A stretch of 12,468 nucleotides of DNA from assembly GCA_011372835.1 (NCBI GenBank), contig DSAJ01000200.1, positions 1 to 12,468 of the forward strand, written 5' to 3'. A program made the position numbers and the translations under genes. Below, one piece after another: positions 1-5,945 of the stretch. This stretch comes from Methanomicrobia archaeon (GTDB taxonomy: Archaea; Methanobacteriota_B; Thermococci; Methanofastidiosales; NM3). The notes below the pieces were generated by a model, which saw nothing but the letters and a program-made list of their open reading frames with translations, had not been told where the DNA came from and searched no databases. Position 1 is the first letter of the stretch. Each line of letters starts with the position of its first letter.

Positions 1-187
1 CATCCTTAAACCGGCAAAAATAAACAGCATCCACATCAACAAGAAGGATGACGACAAGGACGTGGCCGTCGTTGACGTCAACAAGCGGGACAGGGGCATT
101 GCCATAGGAAAGTCTGGAAAAACGATCCACCGGGCGAAGCTCTTGCTCAAGCGCCATCACGACATCGACGATGTCACGATAATGTAA
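1..187 (+). CDS. nusA: NusA-like KH-domain transcription/RNA-binding protein, C-terminal end (5' truncated)
   Basis: The reading frame is open from the window edge (first full codon at 2) and ends with TAA at 185-187, giving the last 61 residues. These hold a KH fold: a VAVVDV strand, then the KH signature AIGKSGKTI, in which the GKSG loop contacts RNA, then a helix and the ending RHHDIDDVTIM. This matches the last KH domain of the short archaeal NusA-like protein, which has only KH domains and lacks the S1 and N-terminal regions of bacterial NusA. Archaeal genomes usually place this gene between RNA polymerase subunit genes (with L30e) and rps12, and rps12 indeed follows here. The family is thought to act in transcription or RNA binding, but its exact role is not settled. 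The N-terminal part lies outside the window. Confidence 0.9.
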   Translation, partial: ILKPAKINSIHINKKDDDKDVAVVDVNKRDRGIAIGKSGKTIHRAKLLLKRHHDIDDVTIM

Positions 188-189
188 AC

Positions 190-199
190 ATTTATAAAT
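190..199 (+). promoter_or_regulatory. TATA box for the rps12-rps7-EF-2 operon
   Basis: The palindrome ATTTATAAAT starts three bases after the nusA-like stop codon. It lies about 48 bp before the rps12 ATG. An archaeal start site some 25 bp downstream would fall near 220 and give a leader of about 20 nt that still contains the ribosome binding site at 228-234. The operon can therefore be transcribed separately from the upstream polymerase/nusA genes. This is inferred from position and sequence only. Confidence 0.6.
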
Positions 200-227
200 C
201 AACGGAGTAAAACACGCATATCTTAGC

Positions 228-234
228 GAGGTGA
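228..234 (+). promoter_or_regulatory. Ribosome binding site deciding the rps12 start
   Basis: GAGGTGA complements the archaeal 16S rRNA 3' end and lies 8 nt before the ATG at 243. A longer in-frame start, the GTG at 231, lies inside this site and would add four residues not expected in uS12. The ATG at 243 is therefore the better start. Confidence 0.75.
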
Positions 235-242
235 GAGAGAGC

Positions 243-677
243 ATGAAAAGTCCAAGAGGAGAGTTCGCTGCTCGCAACTTATATAAGAAGCGACAGGTCA
301 TGCGGTGGAAGGACATCGATTACAAACGCCGCGCACTCAATCTTAGTGTTAAGTCCGATCCGCTCGAGGGAGCCCCCATGGGGCGTGGCATCGTGTTGGA
401 GAAGGTGCCTGTCGAAGCAAAGCAGCCCAACTCGGCTATCCGTAAGTGTGTGAGAGTTCAACTTATCAAGAACGGAAGACAGCTTACTGCCTTCTGTCCA
501 GGCGACGGCGCGATCAACTTCATCGACGAGCACGACGAAGTGGTGATCGAGAGCATCGGCGGACGAAAGGGAGGATCGATGGGTGACATCCCTGGTGTGA
601 AGTACAAGGTGACGAAGGTCAACAGGGTCTCACTCAACGAAATGGTGCAGGGCAAGAAGGAGAAACCGATCAGGTGA
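243..677 (+). CDS. rps12: Small ribosomal subunit protein uS12 (S12P)
   Basis: A 144-residue protein, the normal size for archaeal uS12. It sits at the decoding centre of the 30S subunit, where its loops contact the A-site codon-anticodon helix and affect accuracy. Visible signatures are the basic N-terminal tail (FAARNLYKKRQVMRWKD), the long conserved block around DPLEGAP and GRGIVLEK, the decoding loop KQPNSAIRKCVRVQL, and the C-terminal FCPGDGAINF and MGDIPGVKYKV segments. The ATG at 243 is chosen because a perfect GAGGTGA precedes it; the in-frame GTG at 231 is part of that site. It is the first gene of an operon with rps7 and EF-2. Its TGA stop (675-677) lies inside the rps7 ribosome binding site, which suggests translational coupling. 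Confidence 0.98.
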   Translation: MKSPRGEFAARNLYKKRQVMRWKDIDYKRRALNLSVKSDPLEGAPMGRGIVLEKVPVEAKQPNSAIRKCVRVQLIKNGRQLTAFCPGDGAINFIDEHDEVVIESIGGRKGGSMGDIPGVKYKVTKVNRVSLNEMVQGKKEKPIR

Positions 678-681
678 TATC

Positions 682-1299
682 ATGGCCGAACAATATGAGA
701 TGAAGATCTTTGACAAATGGGAATTCGACATCGAGATCGAGGATGAAGGCCTGAAACGATACATCACGCTTACTCCCCAGCTTCTCCCCCATTCCGGCGG
801 TCGCCACGAGGCCCACAGATTCTGGAAGATCAAGCAAAACATCATCGAGCGCCTTGTCAACAAGGTCATGCGATCGGGTGCTGTCAAGCGCAAGGTCAGC
901 GGCCGCTTCATCCGACGTCATGGTGGGCTCACGGGCAAGAAGCACAAGGCGTACAACACGACAAAGGAAGCGTTCGATATCATCAATGAGCGTGTCAAGA
1001 AGAATCCGGTCGAAGTGCTCGTCACGGCCATAGAGCATTCATCTCCCCGTGAGGAGACCACCACGATCGCCTATGGCGGTGTGAAGTATCACCAGGCGGT
1101 TGACGTTTCACCGCAACGACGCATTGACATCGCACTGCGAAACATCACCCTCGGCGCGAGCGCGCGGGCCTTCAAGTCCAAGATTTCCTACGCCACTGCG
1201 CTGGCAGAGGAGATCATAGCCGCATACGAGCGCGACATGAAGAGCTTTGCCGTCGGCAAGAAGGAAGAGATCGAGCGAATCGCAAAGTCAGCTAGGTGA
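682..1299 (+). CDS. rps7: Small ribosomal subunit protein uS7 (S7P)
   Basis: A 205-residue protein matching archaeal uS7, a primary 16S rRNA binder that nucleates assembly of the 30S head and lines the E-site. Recognisable blocks are the LTPQLLPHSGGRHEAHRF-like N-terminal extension typical of archaea and eukaryotes, the helix with VERLVNKVMRSG-type sequence (IIERLVNKVMRSG), NPVEVLVTAIEHSSPREETT, the GGVKYHQAVDVSPQRRIDIAL loop, and the basic C-terminus. The ATG at 682 follows the rps12 stop by 4 nt. AGGTGAT at 672-678 is its ribosome binding site and overlaps that stop. The rps7 TGA (1297-1299) is likewise built into the binding site of the EF-2 gene. Confidence 0.97.
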   Translation: MAEQYEMKIFDKWEFDIEIEDEGLKRYITLTPQLLPHSGGRHEAHRFWKIKQNIIERLVNKVMRSGAVKRKVSGRFIRRHGGLTGKKHKAYNTTKEAFDIINERVKKNPVEVLVTAIEHSSPREETTTIAYGGVKYHQAVDVSPQRRIDIALRNITLGASARAFKSKISYATALAEEIIAAYERDMKSFAVGKKEEIERIAKSAR

Positions 1300-1304
1300 T
1301 ACGT

Positions 1305-3509
1305 ATGGGAAGAAAGGAAAAGATGGCAAAAGCAGCCCAAGAGCTAATGCACAAACCAAAGCAGATACGCAACATCGGTATCGCGGCACACATCGACCAT
1401 GGCAAGACCACGCTCTCAGACAATCTCCTTTTTGGCGCAGGCCTCATGGCCGAGGAGCTCGCAGGCAAGCAGCTCGCACTCGACTTCGACGAGCAGGAGC
1501 AGGCACGCGGCATCACCATCGATGCCGCCAACATATCGATGGTCCACGACTTCGAGGGCCACAAGTACCTTATCAACCTTATCGACACGCCGGGTCACGT
1601 CGACTTCGGCGGCGACGTCACGCGTGCCATGCGCGCAATCGACGGTGCGATCATCGTTGTATGTGCCGTCGAGGGCAAGATGCCCCAGACGGAAACAGTT
1701 GTGCGCCAGGCGCTCAAGGAGCGCGTCAAGCCCGTGCTCTTCATCAACAAGGTGGACAGGCTTATCAAGGAGCTCAAGCTCTCCCCGCAGGAGATGCAGG
1801 CACGCTTCATGAAGACGATCACCGAGATCAACAAACTCATCAGGCAGATGGCACCGCCTGAGTTCAAGGAGGAGTGGCAGGTATCCGTCAACGACGGGAG
1901 CGTCGCGTTCGGTTCTGCCTATGCGAACTGGGCGATCAACGTCCCCTACATGAAGGAGACGGGCATCACGTTCAAGGACATCATCGACATGACACTTGAT
2001 GGTCAGTCCAGGGAGCTTGCACGAAAGGCACCTATCCACCAGATCATCCTTGACATGGTCATCGACCACCTCCCCGACCCCGATCAATCGCAGCACTATA
2101 GGATTCCGCAGCTCTGGAGACACGACCTCGAGTCCAAGACCGCGCGGGACATGATCGAGTGCAACGAGAGCGGCAATGTTGCCATGGTGGTCACGAAGAT
2201 CAACGTCGACAGGCACGCAGGCGAGATCGCCACGGGACGACTCTTCTCGGGAATGCTCAAGGTCGGACAAGAGGTCTGGCTCTCAGGCACGAAACAGAAA
2301 AAGCGCATCCAGCAGCTTGGGATCTACATGGGTCCCGACAGGGAGAGCATGGACGAGGTGCCGGCCGGCAACATCGTGGCCATCACCGGTCTCAAGGATG
2401 CTGTCGCAGGTGAGACGATATCCTCGGGTCCGGAACCCATCGAACCGTTCGAGGCCATCAAGCACTATAGCGAACCGGTGGTCACGGTCGCGGTGGAGCC
2501 TGAAAACCCCAAGGACCTCCCCAAGCTCATCGAGGTGTTGCGCCAGGTGGCCAAGGAGGATCCGACGCTACAGGCCAAGATCGACGAGGAGACGGGAGAG
2601 TACCTGCTCTCGGGCATGGGCGAGCTCCACCTCGAGGTCGTCGAGTACCGTATCCGCAAGGACAAGGGCGTGAACATCAAGACATCAGAGCCCATCGTGG
2701 TCTACCGCGAATCGGTCAACGGCACGTCGCCGCAGGTCGAGGGCAAGTCTCCGAACAAGCATAACAAGTTCTACATCATCGTCGAGCAGATGCCCGAAAA
2801 CGCCTACCAGGCCATCAAGGAAGGCACGATCCCGGAAGGTCGTGTCAAGGGCAAGGAGATGCAGGAGATCTTCAAGGAACTCGGATTCAGCAAGGACGAG
2901 GCCAAGGGCATCGAGGACGTCTACCAGGGCAACATGTACCTCAACATGACGCGCGGCGTCGTGCACATCGGAGAGGTCCGCGAGCTTATCATCGAGGCGT
3001 TCCACTCCGTGATGGACAAGGGTATCGTAGCGGGCGAGCCCACGACGAAGCTCATGATCAAGCTCATGGACACGAAACTTCACGAGGACGCGATCCACCG
3101 CGGTCCCTCTCAGGTCATCCCTGCCGTGCGCCAGGCGCTCTTCGCGGCCATCCTCTCGGCGCAGCCGGTGCTCGAGGAGCCGCTGCAAAAGCTCTTCGTC
3201 ACGGCTCCGCAGGACTTCATGGGTTCTGTCACGAAGCTGATCCAGTCTCGTCGCGGCCAGATCCTGGACATGACACAGGAAGGAGAGCTTACCACCGTCA
3301 TCGCAAAGACGCCGGTGGCGGAGATGTTCGGATTCACAGGGGACATCCGCGGGTCCACGGAGGGCCGCGCGCTCTGGACCACCGAACAGCTCGGGTATGA
3401 GCCACTTCCGCGCGAACTCCAGGAGCCGATCGTCCGCGAGATACGCATGCGCAAGGGCATGAAGCCCGAGCCACCAAAGGCGGCCGACTATCAGAATCCG
3501 CAGTCGTAG
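1305..3509 (+). CDS. fusA: Translation elongation factor 2 (aEF-2)
   Basis: A 734-residue GTPase that drives ribosomal translocation. The G1 loop AHIDHGKT (residues 28-35), G3 DTPGH (94-98) and G4 NKVD (148-151) are intact. GITIDAA in switch I is also present. Domain II follows from about residue 280, and domains III-V carry MGELHLEVV and the domain IV tip. In the tip, His598 in the AIHRGPSQ context is the expected diphthamide site, as in archaeal and eukaryotic EF-2 but not bacterial EF-G. A GTG at 1296 is in frame and overlaps the rps7 stop, but homologues begin MGRKE, so the ATG at 1305 is chosen; AGGTGAT at 1294-1300 precedes it. The EF-1A and S10 genes that follow EF-2 in many archaea are absent here. 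The 3' end overlaps the opposing Cas4-type gene by 19 bp. Confidence 0.98.
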   Translation: MGRKEKMAKAAQELMHKPKQIRNIGIAAHIDHGKTTLSDNLLFGAGLMAEELAGKQLALDFDEQEQARGITIDAANISMVHDFEGHKYLINLIDTPGHVDFGGDVTRAMRAIDGAIIVVCAVEGKMPQTETVVRQALKERVKPVLFINKVDRLIKELKLSPQEMQARFMKTITEINKLIRQMAPPEFKEEWQVSVNDGSVAFGSAYANWAINVPYMKETGITFKDIIDMTLDGQSRELARKAPIHQIILDMVIDHLPDPDQSQHYRIPQLWRHDLESKTARDMIECNESGNVAMVVTKINVDRHAGEIATGRLFSGMLKVGQEVWLSGTKQKKRIQQLGIYMGPDRESMDEVPAGNIVAITGLKDAVAGETISSGPEPIEPFEAIKHYSEPVVTVAVEPENPKDLPKLIEVLRQVAKEDPTLQAKIDEETGEYLLSGMGELHLEVVEYRIRKDKGVNIKTSEPIVVYRESVNGTSPQVEGKSPNKHNKFYIIVEQMPENAYQAIKEGTIPEGRVKGKEMQEIFKELGFSKDEAKGIEDVYQGNMYLNMTRGVVHIGEVRELIIEAFHSVMDKGIVAGEPTTKLMIKLMDTKLHEDAIHRGPSQVIPAVRQALFAAILSAQPVLEEPLQKLFVTAPQDFMGSVTKLIQSRRGQILDMTQEGELTTVIAKTPVAEMFGFTGDIRGSTEGRALWTTEQLGYEPLPRELQEPIVREIRMRKGMKPEPPKAADYQNPQS

Positions 3510-4306
3510 GTGCAGTGTTCACGATAGTGGCATGCATCACACTTCTCTTTTTTTATCTCTACTTCTTTTGGTTCTTCTTGTTGTTCTACGATACGTTTCA
3601 CTTCATCAAGCAGCGCAAGCACGTACTCCTTTTGCTCATCACCGATGAGAACGGGTACCTGCCTGTCGATAGCAGTGTACTCGATGATGCCAAACGGCAC
3701 GCGATGGCCGCGCTGGCGCTCGAGGAGGAGCGCGTAGGCGGCGAGCTGGACCTGCTGTCCCGGCGTGGGCTCGTCATGGTATGCGCCTGTCTTGTAATCG
3801 ACAGGCACAGGCCCGCTGCGCCGTTCGTCGATCTTGTCGATGCGGCCGCGCAGCCCGAGAGATCCATCCTCGATCATCTCCTCAGCACGTTGGTCGGGCA
3901 GCACGAGGTCGATCGCCGTTCGCACGTCGGTTGCAGCCATGGCACGCTTGATGCGCGCTGCTCGCACGATGCTTTCAAGCTTGAGTTCCTGTTTCAAAAA
4001 CGACATGAGCTCAATGGGGTCGATGCCGGCCTTCTCGAGCCGAGGTCGGAACTTGAGCACGGCGTTCTTTGCACACTGATACCCGTTTGAATAGATGATT
4101 GACTGAATCTCAGAAAAGGACGTCGATTCTTCGAGCGTATTGGTGAGCACGATGCGCTCCCGCGCTTCCCGATCCTCGCGCACCTTGTGTAGCACGGTCC
4201 CACGCACCATCGCGGGAGTGGGCGGCACCTTTATGCGCCGCACCTTCTTGAGGTAGACGAGGTGTGGGCACCAGACATAGTCGCAGAGGTCAGTTACCGT
4301 TATCAT
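3491..4306 (-). CDS. cas4: Cas4/RecB-type [4Fe-4S] PD-(D/E)XK nuclease, apparently active, outside any CRISPR locus
   Basis: A 271-residue Cas4-type protein. The nuclease core is complete: His40 in RGTVLHKV, Asp157 in GRIDKID, Asp170 and Lys172 in VDYKTG, and the QxxxY motif Q187LAAY191. Iron-sulfur ligands are Cys13 (VWCPHLVY) and the C-terminal C256xxC259xxxxxC265; an additional Cys269 is present. Cas4 proteins cut or resect single-stranded DNA ends. In CRISPR systems they trim spacers, but no array or cas1/cas2 is visible here, so this is a solo Cas4-like nuclease that may act in DNA repair. The ATG at 4306 is preferred (TGTGA upstream); a GTG at 4315 would add three residues. The start overlaps the end of the inactive paralogue by 17 bp, and the 3' end overlaps EF-2 tail to tail. 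Confidence 0.88.
   Translation of the reverse strand: MITVTDLCDYVWCPHLVYLKKVRRIKVPPTPAMVRGTVLHKVREDREARERIVLTNTLEESTSFSEIQSIIYSNGYQCAKNAVLKFRPRLEKAGIDPIELMSFLKQELKLESIVRAARIKRAMAATDVRTAIDLVLPDQRAEEMIEDGSLGLRGRIDKIDERRSGPVPVDYKTGAYHDEPTPGQQVQLAAYALLLERQRGHRVPFGIIEYTAIDRQVPVLIGDEQKEYVLALLDEVKRIVEQQEEPKEVEIKKEKCDACHYREHCTYDCGF
3543..3570 (+). terminator. Likely T-rich terminator of the EF-2 operon
   Basis: A pyrimidine-rich stretch with a run of seven T (3548-3554), then ACTTCTTTTGG, begins about 35 bp after the EF-2 stop. Archaeal RNA polymerase stops at oligo-U tracts without needing a hairpin, so this is a plausible end for the operon. It lies inside the opposing Cas4-type gene, where the same bases encode a Lys/Glu-rich segment just before the iron-sulfur cysteines. 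No hairpin was seen. Confidence 0.45.
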
Positions 4307-5096
4307 GATACTCACATGTGGAGATGTAGTGGCACGTGTCGCACGACGATGTGTTCGGTGAGAACTGCGAGCACTCCGCTATCATCGAGCGGAAGCTCTT
4401 GACCTGTTCCTTGGTTCCTTCATCGATGGGTACGTAAAAAGAGCGGTCACATGCGGTGAGATAGGCCGCCGATAGAGGCACGTACTCGCCCAGTTCGAAC
4501 GAGACCAAAAGCGCATTCGTCTTTAGCGCCATCGTGAGGAGTTCTTCCTGGCGTGAAGTTGGCAGCATCCAGGGTATGAACTGTATGGGGACCGGTCCGT
4601 GGGGCAAGCGGGCAATGAGTGATACCGTCCCTACGATGCGGTGCCGGTAGTCGACGATGCGACGCGCGACCATCTCGGGTGGGTGGGCGACAATGTGTGC
4701 AAGCTCGTCGCCACATGCGCCGCTGCGCTGGATGCACTCTCTGCAGGCTCGTTCATGTACCATGCGTTCTCGAGAGAGCTCGTGGGTGACGCGACTTTCG
4801 ACGGCCTCGTAGTCGATGTGGTCCAGGTGGCGCGAAGCGCGCGATATGGCATGGGCCACGGCTACGTCGGTGAGTGCGTCGTATGCCTCCGCCACGCGGT
4901 CTGGTCCCGTCACGTTCATGGAAAGCTCTTCTCGTTCGTGCGCATAGAAAGCCTCGCGCGCACTGGTGGCAATCAGCTGCCATGTCCTGTCATCGTTCGG
5001 GTCGGGGTACGTTCGTTTGATCGTCGAGAGGTAGTATCTGTATGGGCATGCACAAAACTGCAGCACTGCCTCGTTCGAGAGATACCGCTTTGCCAC
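4290..5096 (-). CDS. Cas4-like protein that keeps the Fe-S cysteines but has lost the nuclease active site
   Basis: A 268-residue protein with the same frame as the Cas4-type nuclease encoded next to it. The N-terminal cysteine motif CACPYRYY (Cys15, Cys17) and the C-terminal C252xxC255xxxxxC261 have the same spacing as in the neighbour. The catalytic motifs are gone. The segment equivalent to GRIDKI reads GTVSLI (Asp to Ser159). The segment equivalent to PVDYKTG reads PIQFIPW (Asp to Gln172, Lys to Ile174). The motif I His is Phe or similar, and QxxxY reads ELLTM. It is full length and unbroken, so it is probably a selected structural partner rather than a pseudogene. It starts with GTG directly after the nadC stop, with GGTGAT just upstream. 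The alignment was made by eye, and the function is inferred. Confidence 0.72.
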   Translation of the reverse strand: MAKRYLSNEAVLQFCACPYRYYLSTIKRTYPDPNDDRTWQLIATSAREAFYAHEREELSMNVTGPDRVAEAYDALTDVAVAHAISRASRHLDHIDYEAVESRVTHELSRERMVHERACRECIQRSGACGDELAHIVAHPPEMVARRIVDYRHRIVGTVSLIARLPHGPVPIQFIPWMLPTSRQEELLTMALKTNALLVSFELGEYVPLSAAYLTACDRSFYVPIDEGTKEQVKSFRSMIAECSQFSPNTSSCDTCHYISTCEYHDNGN

Positions 5097-5906
5097 TCAA
5101 TCACCGTCTATCTCCAGTGACATGTCCACGGCCGTCACCGAATGTGTGAGCGAGCCCATCGAGACGATGTCGACGCCCGTATCGGCGTAGTCTGCTATGG
5201 TGTCTTTGGTTATCATGCCTGATGCCTCGAAGAGCGCCTTGTCGTGTCCCTCTTCCTTGAGTGTCGCGATGACCGTGCGGATCTCGTCGGGGGTCATGTT
5301 GTCCAGCATGATGATGTCTGCACCAGCGAGTGCAGCCTCGCGTGCCTGGTCAAGCGTCTCTGCCTCGACCTCTATTCGTTTCGAAAATGAGAATTCTCTT
5401 GCCTGTCGCACCGCCTCTGCGATGCCCATTAGCTTGATGTGGTTATCCTTGATGAGGAACATGTCGTCGAGGCGCCATCGGTGGGGGTCGCCCCCTCCTG
5501 CAATGATCGCCATCTTATCGAGCTGCGGATAGAGCGTCTTTCGCGTGCCAGCGACCTTTACGTGAGGGCCTGCCAGATCGACACAGGTGCGCGTTGCGGT
5601 GGTAATGCCGCTCATGTGCTGCAACACGTTGAGCACGGTGCGTTCGGCCGTGAGGATGTCCCTGATGTCGCCTTCAAGCGTGCATAGCGTCGTCCCTTCG
5701 TTGACAAACGATCCGTCGCTCACACAGAGCTGAGTGCGGACGTTGCATGTCGCCAGCAGGTCGCAAGCGACACACAGGCCGGAGATGTATGCATCTTGTT
5801 TCACGCGTATACGTGCACGCACCTTCCTGGGAGCGAGAAGCTCGGTGGTGATGTCGCCATATCCGATGTCGTTGTCCAGAAGCGTTCGCAGGGCCCCTAT
5901 GTCCAT
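5097..5906 (-). CDS. nadC: Nicotinate-nucleotide pyrophosphorylase (quinolinate phosphoribosyltransferase)
   Basis: A 269-residue enzyme that converts quinolinate and PRPP to nicotinate mononucleotide, CO2 and pyrophosphate in de novo NAD synthesis. Family motifs are in order: DIGYGDIT (13-20), AERTVLNVLQHMSGI (88-101), the substrate-binding GTRKT (120-124), AGGGDPHRW (136-144), KDNHI (153-157), EVE (179-181), MLDNM (200-204), EASGMI (227-232) and the phosphate-binding SLTHS (252-256). The usual TTPG after TRK is replaced by TLYPQ, a mild deviation. The ATG at 5906 puts seven or so residues fewer at the N-terminus than the alternative GTG at 5927. Neither has a good ribosome binding site. A TATA-like GTTATATC (5935-5928) lies about 26 bp before 5906, so a leaderless internal transcript is possible. 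No nadA or nadB is present in the window. Confidence 0.93.
   Translation of the reverse strand: MDIGALRTLLDNDIGYGDITTELLAPRKVRARIRVKQDAYISGLCVACDLLATCNVRTQLCVSDGSFVNEGTTLCTLEGDIRDILTAERTVLNVLQHMSGITTATRTCVDLAGPHVKVAGTRKTLYPQLDKMAIIAGGGDPHRWRLDDMFLIKDNHIKLMGIAEAVRQAREFSFSKRIEVEAETLDQAREAALAGADIIMLDNMTPDEIRTVIATLKEEGHDKALFEASGMITKDTIADYADTGVDIVSMGSLTHSVTAVDMSLEIDGD
5100..5105 (-). promoter_or_regulatory. Ribosome binding site supporting the GTG start of the inactive Cas4-like gene
   Basis: Read on the minus strand, GGTGAT lies three bases before the GTG at 5096. It sits inside the last codons of nadC. The nadC stop TGA fills the space between the site and the start, so the two genes are probably translationally coupled. 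Confidence 0.65.
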
Positions 5907-5945
5907 GTGTATCAATGGCCCTTGCACGATATAACGATTTCGGTC

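Noticed and set aside
1416..2270. A 284-codon open frame on the minus strand opposite EF-2
   Set aside because: It lies wholly within the well-supported EF-2 gene and its product, rich in Asp, Val, Leu and His, is what the reverse reading of EF-2 codons gives. It matches no family.
3515..4090. A 191-codon plus-strand open frame just after EF-2 that might continue the operon
   Set aside because: Its hydrophobic start is the T-rich stretch read in the wrong direction, and the opposite strand carries a complete Cas4 active site and cysteine cluster.
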